This document shows, one piece after another, positions 7,817 through 15,009 of a DNA stretch of 64,000 nucleotides. The notes under the pieces were generated by a model, which saw only the letters and a program-made list of their open reading frames with translations, was not told where the DNA came from and did no database searches. The stretch is from contig NZ_RZNY01000010.1 of the NCBI RefSeq assembly GCF_003994475.1, forward strand, positions 124,001 through 188,000, in the 5' to 3' direction. This DNA comes from Paenibacillus anaericanus. GTDB taxonomy: Bacteria > Bacillota > Bacilli > Paenibacillales > Paenibacillaceae. Made by a program: the position numbers and the translations under genes. Each line of letters opens with the position of its first letter. The first letter of the stretch is position 1.

Positions 7817-8398
7817 TCATAGCTGTGAAATACCTCTCCAAAATACGGTCCATGAGGCATTTAGTTTCTCATTTAGACGTATTTCATTATTCCCATAAAC
7901 AAGCTCTAGCATGATCGAATCAACTACACCTGAGAAGGCAAGAGTAGGGATGGAGGCTACATCTTCCTTGATGACTTTGGCATCGATCCAATCTTGAAAT
8001 TTGCGTTCTAGCACGGTTTGAATCTTATTCTCCGTATCGATTACTTCCTCATCAATCGCTGCAGCTAGATGGGGTGGTGGAAAAAAAGAAATACGCAACC
8101 AAAACTTTAACTGCTCGTTCTTTTGAAACAAATCAATTACCAATTGCAGATATCCTAATAAATCTGCTTTGGGACTTTGGGTATCCACTTTACTTAAATA
8201 CTTTAGTTTCGATGTGATTTCTGTCTCTTTGGCATCTTGTAAAACTTGTAGAAAAAGATCATCTTTTCCTTTGAAATGAGCATAAAGAGACTGCTTTCTC
8301 ATACCGACCTTCTCGGCAATTTGAGATAGAGATGCCCCCTCATACCCATGAGTTGTAAAACACGTCAAAGCGATGTCTTTAATTTCTTTACTTTTCAA
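7817..8398 (-). CDS. TetR-family transcriptional repressor
   Basis: About 193 aa. The N-terminal helix-turn-helix is typical of TetR/AcrR (GASLSQIAEKVGMRKQSLYAHFKGKDDLF), and the rest is a helical ligand-binding domain. I favour the TTG at 8398, placed 6 bases after AGGTG; a GTG at 8407 would overlap that site. It is transcribed ahead of the MFS pump. A perfect 16-base palindrome lies 17 bases upstream of the start and is the likely operator. The ligand is probably a pump substrate, which is inference from family practice. Confidence 0.9.
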   Translation of the reverse strand: MKSKEIKDIALTCFTTHGYEGASLSQIAEKVGMRKQSLYAHFKGKDDLFLQVLQDAKETEITSKLKYLSKVDTQSPKADLLGYLQLVIDLFQKNEQLKFWLRISFFPPPHLAAAIDEEVIDTENKIQTVLERKFQDWIDAKVIKEDVASIPTLAFSGVVDSIMLELVYGNNEIRLNEKLNASWTVFWRGISQL

Positions 8399-8415
8399 TA
8401 AACTCACCTCGATAT

Positions 8416-8431
8416 TGACGAACGTTCGTCA
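8416..8431. promoter_or_regulatory. Perfect palindrome, probable TetR operator
   Basis: TGACGAACGTTCGTCA is a perfect 16-base inverted repeat directly upstream of the tetR start. Size and position fit TetR/AcrR autoregulation of the repressor-pump operon. Confidence 0.8.
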
Positions 8432-8581
8432 GTTATACTACCAAATCTAATTTTTTTATGCAAATGAAATTTTATGTATGTGATTAAGGTCATGAGAAGT
8501 TCTATTCTGAATGAACTTTTTTTCAAAGTAATTAATGAAGGAACGCATTCTCAAGGTGGGGTATGGCTTGCGGAAATCGAT

Positions 8582-8634
8582 CAGGGGTTTGAACCATGAC
8601 AATCCATCCATAAGAAACGGCAGGGATGCCGTTT
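8582..8634 (+). repeat. Decayed copy of the tRNA-Lys 3' end and its terminator
   Basis: The block repeats, with substitutions, the T-arm and acceptor end of tRNA-Lys and its downstream hairpin. TGACAATCCATCC is identical to bases 6472-6484, and AAACGGCAGGGATGCCGTTT differs by one base from the tRNA terminator. No 5' half of a tRNA precedes it. It is in the same orientation as the intact tRNA and 2.1 kb away, with the MFS and tetR genes between them. Confidence 0.75.
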
Positions 8635-8898
8635 CGTGGAGGACCAGCGATTTGTGTGAATAAATATGATAACGAATTTGAGGCTCATGCTGAGAACTCT
8701 GCACACTCTGAGAAATAACGCTGCTTCTAACGGAACTGAGCGCCGTTAATAGGCTGTAAATAGGCATGTTATTATTCTAACGGAACTGTACGACGTTATT
8801 GAGGAACTTAGGTGCATTAATCTGCTTGTTTTCGGCAAATAGCATCGCTCAGTTCCGTTACATAATAATTATGGCAAGTTTTCAAGAAATAAGGTCTG
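8635..8898. repeat. Gene-free stretch with degenerate inverted repeats (TAACGGAACT family)
   Basis: Two hairpin-forming units start TAACGGAACTG and close with CCGTTA or CGTTA (8728-8748 and 8778-8798). A reverse-orientation copy GCTCAGTTCCGTTA lies at 8847-8860, and a fourth part-copy (CTAGTTCCGTAA, 8899-8910) overlaps the end of the next gene. The units look like an intergenic REP-like element family. No convincing gene lies here; the open frame at 8456-8767 has no coding character. Confidence 0.6.
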
Positions 8899-9543
8899 CT
8901 AGTTCCGTAAGCGATAGACACGATATCTGATTTTACCGTTAGTTACTTCTATAAGGTCCAAATCAACCAGCTTATGCAGAAGTTGCCGGGCATAACGTTC
9001 TGTGATTCTTAGATGTTCTGCTAGTTCCAGTGGCGTAAAGGGGTGCAGTAGTCGCCTGGAAAAACGAAGGGTTTCAGCTTCAAGAGCGGTCATTTGGCAA
9101 GGTAAATCGGATGAGATGAATCTACCGATAAACGAAAGAATCAGCTGCTGACATTGCTGAGGTTCATCTTTGATGGAAAGATAGGCGATCGGTAGGAGAA
9201 GCCAATCGTCCAGTGCCAGTAAACACTGCCGCCAGCATAAATCCTTAAAGCGCTTTACATCAAGATCTCTTGCATGGGGACCAAAGCCTTGGATTTCTAT
9301 TCCGCCTTTCATACCTCCAGGCATATAGGCCAGGTCTACATAACGAAATCCATTGTGAAAATCACGCACCTCCCATTCAGGATAGAGATTATCGAAATTT
9401 TTAACAGTGGGAAACCAAATGGTCCGCAGAAATTCCACACTTCCATGACCTAAACCCTTCTCAAGCAATTCACGCCTACGAAAATTAGCTGTTGTTATAT
9501 TGTTTTGCATCCATTCCTCATATTTTTGCTCAAAGCTTGACAC
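8899..9543 (-). CDS. Nuclease-fold/winged-helix DNA-binding protein, function unknown
   Basis: 214 aa from a GTG with an AGAGGAGTGAG ribosome site. Residues about 55-125 resemble the DUF559/VSR branch of PD-(D/E)xK folds: FRYVDLAYM, then a strand with GGIEIQGFGPH, then a helix with DVKRFKDLCWRQ. The C-terminal 50 residues look like a winged helix (TPLELAEHLRITERYARQLLHKLVDLDLIE). Whether it cuts DNA or acts only as a regulator is unknown. The last residues overlap a copy of the neighbouring repeat family. It is divergent from an ABC exporter operon. Confidence 0.65.
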   Translation of the reverse strand: MSSFEQKYEEWMQNNITTANFRRRELLEKGLGHGSVEFLRTIWFPTVKNFDNLYPEWEVRDFHNGFRYVDLAYMPGGMKGGIEIQGFGPHARDLDVKRFKDLCWRQCLLALDDWLLLPIAYLSIKDEPQQCQQLILSFIGRFISSDLPCQMTALEAETLRFSRRLLHPFTPLELAEHLRITERYARQLLHKLVDLDLIEVTNGKIRYRVYRLRN

Positions 9544-9575
9544 GAGCTCTCACTCCTCTAATAGTATGGAAACAG

Positions 9576-9610
9576 AAAAAAGCCGCCCGATACAAAAGTA
9601 TCGAAGCGGC
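9576..9610 (-). terminator. Attenuator-like terminator in the leader of the nuclease-fold gene
   Basis: On the minus strand GCCGC-TT-CGATAC pairs with GTATCG-GGCGGC around a TTTT loop and is followed by six T residues, ending about 33 bases before the GTG at 9543. No gene lies upstream on that strand; a promoter at 9637-9665 does. The hairpin therefore stands inside a short leader. Confidence 0.65.
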
Positions 9611-9636
9611 GTGTACTTCACGACCTGATTATTTTT

Positions 9637-9665
9637 ATTATAACGCGCGAGGTTCCCGTCTACAA
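9637..9665 (-). promoter_or_regulatory. Probable sigma-A promoter of the nuclease-fold gene
   Basis: On the minus strand TTGTAG (9660-9665) and TATAAT (9637-9642) are separated by 17 bases. Transcription would start near 9630 and run through the terminator at 9576-9610. Confidence 0.6.
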
Positions 9666-9677
9666 CATTAATGTTGT
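9662..9677. promoter_or_regulatory. Palindromic operator candidate between divergent genes
   Basis: ACAACATTAATGTTGT is a perfect 16-base inverted repeat overlapping the -35 box of the minus-strand promoter and lying 60 bases upstream of a TATAAT (9737-9742) that may serve the ABC exporter operon. Confidence 0.6.
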
Positions 9678-9768
9678 GTTGTATCAACTCCCAGTCCCAT
9701 TTACATTCAGTTTAAAAATGCCTGTTACGATCTCAATATAATCAATAAGGTTGATTGGAGGGATTGAA

Positions 9769-10800
9769 ATGGCTTATATAAACAGAAAAGGAATGGAGCC
9801 AAACTATGGTGATTTGGCTGTGGAAGCATACGGACTCGTCAAAACATTTGGTGACAACCGTGCGGTGGATGGTGTTAATTTGAATGTGCGTGCGGGAACG
9901 ATCTATGGTGTGCTTGGACCGAATGGGGCAGGCAAGACCACCACCATTCGAATGCTGGCGACCTTGCTTCGACCAGATGCAGGCTCGGCGCGAATATTCG
10001 GGCATGATGTGCTGAAGGAGTCGCAAATCGTCCGTCAATTGATCGGGGTGACCGGCCAGTATGCTTCGGTAGACGAGTCACTTAGTGCTACTGAGAATCT
10101 GATCATCTTCTCTCGATTACTCGGGTTGGGGCGCGCGGAGGCACGGAAAAAGGCAGCGGATTTACTCGAGGAATTTGGACTGACGGAGGCCGCAAAACGT
10201 CCACTTAAAAATTTCTCTGGTGGTATGCGCCGCAGATTGGATTTGGCGGCAAGCCTTATTGCTCAACCACCGCTTATTTTCCTGGATGAGCCGACTACGG
10301 GGCTAGATCCGCGTACGCGTTCACAGATGTGGGATACGATTCGCAGGCTGGTGAATACGGGATCAACCGTCCTGCTCACAACGCAATACCTTGAAGAAGC
10401 AGATCAACTAGCAGATCGGATTGCAGTCATCGATTACGGTCGAGTCGTCGCCGAGGGTACAGCGGATGAACTGAAATCATCCGTAGGCACCTCATCGTTA
10501 CATTTGAGTGTTCAAAATCCGCAGCAAATCGAGGATGCCCGTCGGACCGTTGAACAGGTGCTGAAGGTACAGTCTAATGTGTCGTTGGAAGCTGGAAAGA
10601 TTACGGCACCGATGGCGAACGCTGATTTGGTCACAGACCTATTGATCGCCCTCCGAACGGAAGGAATTCATTTGTCTGAGATGAGTGTGCAGAAGCCGAC
10701 CCTGGATGAGGTGTTTCTAACTATCACGGGCCATGGGGTGAAAGCAGATGCACCACTCACATCCGACCCATCAAGTAAAGTGGAGGTGGCAAGAGTATGA
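9769..10800 (+). CDS. DrrA-type ABC exporter ATP-binding protein
   Basis: 343 aa from the ATG at 9769, which follows GGAGGG; in-frame codons upstream to 9751 lack a site. Walker A is GPNGAGKTT (about 51-59), the signature is FSGGMRRRLDLAASL and Walker B is LIFLDEPTTGLDP, followed by TTQYLEEADQLADR. The C-terminal 90 residues form the DUF4162-like tail of daunorubicin-resistance type ATPases. It ends in a 4-base overlap with its permease. The pair probably exports a drug or natural product from the cytoplasm. Codon use looks more GC-rich than in the neighbouring pectin genes. Confidence 0.88.
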   Translation: MAYINRKGMEPNYGDLAVEAYGLVKTFGDNRAVDGVNLNVRAGTIYGVLGPNGAGKTTTIRMLATLLRPDAGSARIFGHDVLKESQIVRQLIGVTGQYASVDESLSATENLIIFSRLLGLGRAEARKKAADLLEEFGLTEAAKRPLKNFSGGMRRRLDLAASLIAQPPLIFLDEPTTGLDPRTRSQMWDTIRRLVNTGSTVLLTTQYLEEADQLADRIAVIDYGRVVAEGTADELKSSVGTSSLHLSVQNPQQIEDARRTVEQVLKVQSNVSLEAGKITAPMANADLVTDLLIALRTEGIHLSEMSVQKPTLDEVFLTITGHGVKADAPLTSDPSSKVEVARV

Positions 10801-11612
10801 ATAGCAGTTCTTTGAAGCAGAGCGCTAATCGCCAACTGAAAAATCACACGAGCTTCGGTCAGGCGATCCGCCACTCTTTGACGATGGCCTATCGAGGTCT
10901 ATTGAAGATTCGGCGTACCCCTGAGCAATTGTTCGATGTTACACTTCAACCCATCATCTTTACCCTTATGTTTACCTACATCTTTGGTGGAGCCATCTCC
11001 GGTGACATCGCGAGTTACTTACCCGTCATCATTCCAGGCATTCTGGTACAGACCGTGATTACGACCTCAATCGTTACAGGTATCCAACTGCGCGAAGATA
11101 TGGATAAAGGTGTGTTTGATCGATTCAAGTCGCTACCTATCGCTCGTATAGCACCGCTCGCTGGGGCTTTGCTAGCAGATACCGTTCGGTATACGATAGC
11201 GACAGTTCTCACTTTTAGCATGGGATATATTATGGGGTATCGTCCCGAGGGTGGCCTAGCTAACGTCGCCATTGCCGCGATTCTAGTAATTTTCTGCTCA
11301 TGGGCTATTAGTTGGATCTTTGCCTTCTTTGGGGTTATTGCTCGCACGGCGTCAAGCGTACAGGGGATATCGATGATAGTGCTGTTTCCGCTCACGTTTC
11401 TTTCCAACGCATTTGTCCCGGTCGATACTATGCCCAACTGGCTTCAATGGTTCGTTAAAATCAATCCGATCTCGCACTTAGTCACTGCTGTCCGGGAACT
11501 GGCCAACAATGGAACCGTGGGCTGGGATCTCGTCATCTCCCTTATCGGTGCGGCTGTGATTGTTGCAATCTTTGCTCCAATCACTGTACGTGCATATATG
11601 CGTCGGACTTAG
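10797..11612 (+). CDS. DrrB-type ABC-2 permease
   Basis: 271 aa, about six membrane segments, ABC-2 transporter family. Features include the amphipathic N-terminal helix before TPEQLFDVTLQPIIFTLMFTYIFGG, the cytoplasmic loop MDKGVFDRFKSLPIARIAPLAG, and the conserved FLSNAFVPVDTMPNWLQWF near the end, all typical of DrrB exporters. Translationally coupled to the ATPase (ATGA overlap). Substrate unknown; no biosynthetic genes are adjacent. Confidence 0.87.
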   Translation: MNSSSLKQSANRQLKNHTSFGQAIRHSLTMAYRGLLKIRRTPEQLFDVTLQPIIFTLMFTYIFGGAISGDIASYLPVIIPGILVQTVITTSIVTGIQLREDMDKGVFDRFKSLPIARIAPLAGALLADTVRYTIATVLTFSMGYIMGYRPEGGLANVAIAAILVIFCSWAISWIFAFFGVIARTASSVQGISMIVLFPLTFLSNAFVPVDTMPNWLQWFVKINPISHLVTAVRELANNGTVGWDLVISLIGAAVIVAIFAPITVRAYMRRT

Positions 11613-11667
11613 TGCAACGAACTTCGATGGTAGAGTAGAGAGGGGACTCTTTCATTACAGACGTCAC

Positions 11668-11710
11668 AAAAAGAACGGAGAGGCGTGAATCACGCTTCTC
11701 CGTTCTTTTG
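11668..11710. terminator. Bidirectional terminator between drrB-like and GH8 genes
   Basis: Long hairpin: AAAAGAACGGAGA and TCTCCGTTCTTTT arms, extended by GCGTG/CACGC, between convergent genes, with A and T tracts on both flanks. Confidence 0.9.
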
Positions 11711-11717
11711 CTATCAA

Positions 11718-13691
11718 TTAAGAACCATATACTTCAAATTCATAGAGTGAATATCCATATGTTGTCCCTCTTGTTATACCAAGTACTCTTACATATCTAC
11801 CGCTCTTGGCTGTAAACGTAATATCGTCAATTCCGCCATCGCCAGTTGTTGTGGTATAAGCATCTGTCCAAGTGGTTTTATCATTGGAAACTTGGATTTT
11901 ATAGCCCTTAGCGTAAGCATCTTCCCAGTTTAATTTTACGCGATAGACGCTTTGGGTGGCACTCAGGTCTACATAAATCCACTCGTTATTGCTACCTTCA
12001 TTACTAGCCCATCTCGTCGTCAACACGCCGTCAGTCGCTTTGGAAGCTTCAAATCCAGTTCCTTCTATGGAGCTTGCTACAGCCGTTTTGCCAAGAGCAA
12101 GATTAACGCTTGTTGGTGGGTTTGCATTTGTTGTTGCGGTCGCTGTATTACTATTTGCTGAAAAGTTACCAGCCGCATCAACTGCTTTAACTGTATAACT
12201 ATAAGCGGTGGATGCCGTCAATCCATTGTCACTGAAAGTAGTACCCGTTGATGTACCAACTGGAGCACCATTGCGAGAAATTTGATATCCAGTTACCCCG
12301 ACATTATCTGTTGAAGCTATCCAGCTTAAATTGATTGAGCTGTTTGATACTACAGCTGTAGTCAAGTTTGTGGGAGCTGTAGGGGCTTGTGTATCTGGTG
12401 TTGGTGTTCCGCCGCCAGCAGTAGGTATCCACCAATTTCCTGAAATGAAGAGCATGTTAAGCAAGTTGTAGGAATCGCTGAAATATCCCTCTTTCTTATT
12501 CTTCATCCAGTCCCAACCAGCATTCACCCATGCTTGATGTGCGCTGTTTGTTGTTGCTGCTGAAATAAACGGTGATACGAAAACGGCTGTAGCATATGAC
12601 CCTCTTGCCGTACCATTTAATTTATATCCGTCTTTAATATTTCCTGGAACGCCACTTGTCTTACCTTTAATCCATACTGCCATTTTGTTAGCAATATCCC
12701 GGCCTCTAGTGTCTCCGTAAAAAGCGTAGTCCATTACAATTCTTAATGGAACCCGGCTTGCATTGTAGTTATATTCGTTATCATAATCACCCTCCAAAAA
12801 ACCGGATGGAGCAGGTTGAGGGGGATTGTTAATAACAAAGTCAGAGATTAGACCTGTGCTAGATGAGTAAGAGGTTGAGAATTGACCATAAACGGTGTAC
12901 AAGTTATTGATGACATCTAACCATACTTGATCTCCTGTAACTTCGTGGAAAGCTCTAAAATGGGAGAGCATCCAATCGGAAGGACGAGTATCGTATGTGC
13001 TTTTCCCATCCCAATCTCCCAGGTTTAGCCTGTTATTCGTTGTTACATTGCTAACTTTGATTCCGTTGGTGATCATTTTTTTGGCTTCTTGTAAATAATT
13101 AATTGTACCTGTCGATCCCCATTGACGATCTGCGAGAATCAAGGAATAAGCGATGTCTATATCACCGTCGGTAGCTGAGTCGTAATGCCCTTGGGCACCA
13201 CTGTTATCCGCAACAATCCAGCCCATTAGATTGGGATTAATCGAACTTTTGAAGGCTCTTGCTGTTTTGAATAGGCCGTCATAGATTGTTTTTGCATTCG
13301 AATCGTAGCCTGCCATAAGGGCGGTGATGACCATTCCATAACCTTGGCCTTCTGAAGTTCCGAGAGGAGGGTAATCTTCAGGATCACCAGTAATTTCACC
13401 TTTTACATAATATCCGCCAGGCAAGGAAACTAAGTCGTTTTTCAAGTATTTCCCTTTCCAATAGTCATAATAACTTGAAACTGCGCTATTCATAGATGCC
13501 TGGGTTACGTGATTAGGTTTAATTATACCTGGATAGGTAACTTGTTGAGGAAATGGTTTAAGTTCGCCGGCAGCGTGAGCTTTCGATTGAAATGGAGTAA
13601 GAGCACCCAGTAGTGTCACAAGCATTGTTAGACAGAGAAGAACATGGCCAATCAATTTCAACATACGTTTGTTTGATTTTAAAATGTACAT
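11718..13691 (-). CDS. Secreted GH8 glucanase/chitosanase with FN3 and discoidin domains
   Basis: 657 aa from an ATG after AAAGGAGGAG. A Sec signal peptide covers about residues 1-40 (cleavage near KAHAA). Residues about 50-420 are a GH8 catalytic domain with the motif TSEGQGYGM (acid Glu near 114) and DGDIDIAYSLI (Asp near 176). GH8 includes endoglucanases, lichenases, chitosanases and reducing-end xylanases, and the sequence alone does not choose among them. A Pro/Thr linker leads to a fibronectin type III domain (about 435-525) and a C-terminal F5/8 type C discoidin domain (about 530-657) that probably binds carbohydrate. It is the only clearly secreted polysaccharide hydrolase in the window. 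Confidence 0.9.
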   Translation of the reverse strand: MYILKSNKRMLKLIGHVLLCLTMLVTLLGALTPFQSKAHAAGELKPFPQQVTYPGIIKPNHVTQASMNSAVSSYYDYWKGKYLKNDLVSLPGGYYVKGEITGDPEDYPPLGTSEGQGYGMVITALMAGYDSNAKTIYDGLFKTARAFKSSINPNLMGWIVADNSGAQGHYDSATDGDIDIAYSLILADRQWGSTGTINYLQEAKKMITNGIKVSNVTTNNRLNLGDWDGKSTYDTRPSDWMLSHFRAFHEVTGDQVWLDVINNLYTVYGQFSTSYSSSTGLISDFVINNPPQPAPSGFLEGDYDNEYNYNASRVPLRIVMDYAFYGDTRGRDIANKMAVWIKGKTSGVPGNIKDGYKLNGTARGSYATAVFVSPFISAATTNSAHQAWVNAGWDWMKNKKEGYFSDSYNLLNMLFISGNWWIPTAGGGTPTPDTQAPTAPTNLTTAVVSNSSINLSWIASTDNVGVTGYQISRNGAPVGTSTGTTFSDNGLTASTAYSYTVKAVDAAGNFSANSNTATATTNANPPTSVNLALGKTAVASSIEGTGFEASKATDGVLTTRWASNEGSNNEWIYVDLSATQSVYRVKLNWEDAYAKGYKIQVSNDKTTWTDAYTTTTGDGGIDDITFTAKSGRYVRVLGITRGTTYGYSLYEFEVYGS

Positions 13692-13771
13692 TATAACTCC
13701 TCCTTTTATTTTTTTCTAACAACCTTAGACGCTATCACTGCCTCCTTTCAGTGTTTTATAACTACATTTGG

Positions 13772-13787
13772 GTTAAAGCGCTTTAAC
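13772..13787. promoter_or_regulatory. LacI/CcpA-type operator upstream of GH8
   Basis: GTTAAAGCGCTTTAAC is a perfect 16-base palindrome with the CG-centred core of LacI-family and cre sites, 81 bases upstream of the GH8 start. Confidence 0.7.
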
Positions 13788-13810
13788 TAAGAGACACACT
13801 TAAACTAAAG

Positions 13811-13824
13811 TATAAGCGCTTAAA
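13811..13824. promoter_or_regulatory. Second LacI/CcpA-type operator upstream of GH8
   Basis: TATAAGCGCTTAAA contains the palindrome TAAGCGCTTA. Its centre is 38 bases from that of the first site, so the pair could be bridged by one repressor. Confidence 0.6.
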
Positions 13825-14078
13825 CTTTCAGGTAATATAAAAAGTAATTTAGAAGATGCAAGAGGTGCATGTCGCCCACTGAATCAACCAAGTTACTTAT
13901 ACCCTCAAATGTAGATGAGAGATTGTTATTCTCTCACCACTAATTTAACATACAAAATTTGTATATGTCCACAATAAATTCATTTCAATTTTAAAATGCT
14001 GTTTTTTCTCTATTTGAAAATGAAATAATCATGCGGTTCATGAGAATTACCAGAGATGAGAGAAGGGGTTTTATAACG

Positions 14079-14123
14079 AAAAAACTGCTAAACATATAGA
14101 TTGCTAAGTGCTTAGCAGTTTTT
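14079..14123 (-). terminator. Terminator of the uxa operon
   Basis: Arms AAAAACTGCTAA and TTAGCAGTTTTT around a 20-base loop, 28 bases past the stop of the last gene of the minus-strand operon. Confidence 0.85.
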
Positions 14124-14150
14124 CTGGGGATTAAGCTGAACATTGATTAA

Positions 14151-14993
14151 TTATAAGTTATCGTAGATTGACTCTAAATAAGCGATACTCGCTTCTAGAT
14201 GCTCTTCAGTTGTACTTTCCAGAAGCCCTTGTAGATGAGGGCGCTGATATTTCATATAACGTAGAATTGGCTCAAAATGAAGATATCCTTGGCCAACTGG
14301 GACAAATTTAATTTTCCCATCCGTAACCTTAAAGTCTTTTAAGTGAATTACGGCAATTCGGTCCCCTAAGAGTTCGAACGCTTCCGTAATGATATCCTCT
14401 TGCTGCAAATAATTTGCAGGTGACATGAGATTCGCGCAATCTAAGATGACTTGAAGATTGTTGGATGGAATGGCATCCAGTAATCGACGTGTCAATGAAA
14501 CCGTGTGAAGGGGATGATTCTTTCCTGCTTCAATCCCTACTGTCACGCCAAATCGCTCGGCTTCAGCTACCATACCTTTGAGCGATGTGACGACATCTTT
14601 AAAGGCGTCTTCGGTAAAGTTGTCCAGCGTGTAGCCTTGCCCCTTGGTACCTGTCTCCGTTCCAACCAGACTAGCGCCAAAGTCTCTAGCTAAGCGAAGA
14701 TGGGTACCGAAATCAGATAATGCTTGCGCTCGTTTAATAGGATCGGGATCCACAATGTTGACGTAACAACCCAAAACCGCAATTTGGATACCTGCTTGTC
14801 GAAATGCATTACCGAAATAACTAGCAGTCCCCGGACTTAATGCCGACAGGCTGGGTACATTTTCGGGAAAAGATTTCTTTACCGCAAATTGAATATTCGC
14901 AAGTTTGTAATGTTGTAACTTCCCAATGAGATCGTTCAATGGAATTTGCCCAAAATCATGGGCTCGGATTCCTAAATTAAAGGGGGGGGCCAT
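14151..14993 (-). CDS. Sugar phosphate isomerase/epimerase-family TIM-barrel protein
   Basis: 280 aa, last gene of the galacturonate operon. The fold is that of the xylose isomerase-like AP endonuclease-2 family: VGTETGTKGQGY, a strand with VGIEAGKNHPLH carrying a metal-ligand Glu, VILDCANLM with Asp, and IAVIHLKDFKV with His. These acidic and His residues normally bind a divalent metal. The family includes epimerases and isomerases of sugars, keto-acids and inositols. The exact reaction is not evident; next to an enolase-superfamily enzyme it may process the same side-chain sugar acid. It starts 16 bases after the previous stop. Confidence 0.8.
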   Translation of the reverse strand: MAPPFNLGIRAHDFGQIPLNDLIGKLQHYKLANIQFAVKKSFPENVPSLSALSPGTASYFGNAFRQAGIQIAVLGCYVNIVDPDPIKRAQALSDFGTHLRLARDFGASLVGTETGTKGQGYTLDNFTEDAFKDVVTSLKGMVAEAERFGVTVGIEAGKNHPLHTVSLTRRLLDAIPSNNLQVILDCANLMSPANYLQQEDIITEAFELLGDRIAVIHLKDFKVTDGKIKFVPVGQGYLHFEPILRYMKYQRPHLQGLLESTTEEHLEASIAYLESIYDNL

Positions 14994-15009
14994 GTTCGAT
15001 GTCTCCTCT

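Larger units (their letters stand above)
13692..14078. other. GH8 upstream region
   Basis: About 390 bases without a gene. It holds the GH8 ribosome site and two LacI/CcpA-type palindromes (13772-13787 and 13813-13822). The rest is A/T-rich with no coding frame that I can support. Confidence 0.6.

Noticed and set aside
8456..8767. 103-codon open frame upstream of tetR.
   Set aside because: It spans the decayed tRNA end and the repeats, has no family likeness and no good ribosome site.
9742..10081. Minus-strand frames over the start of the drrA-like gene.
   Set aside because: They overlap Walker A coding sequence of a strong ABC ATPase and show no motifs.
11015..11437. 140-codon antisense frame inside the drrB-like gene.
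   Set aside because: Shadow frame of a clear ABC-2 permease with higher GC at third positions.
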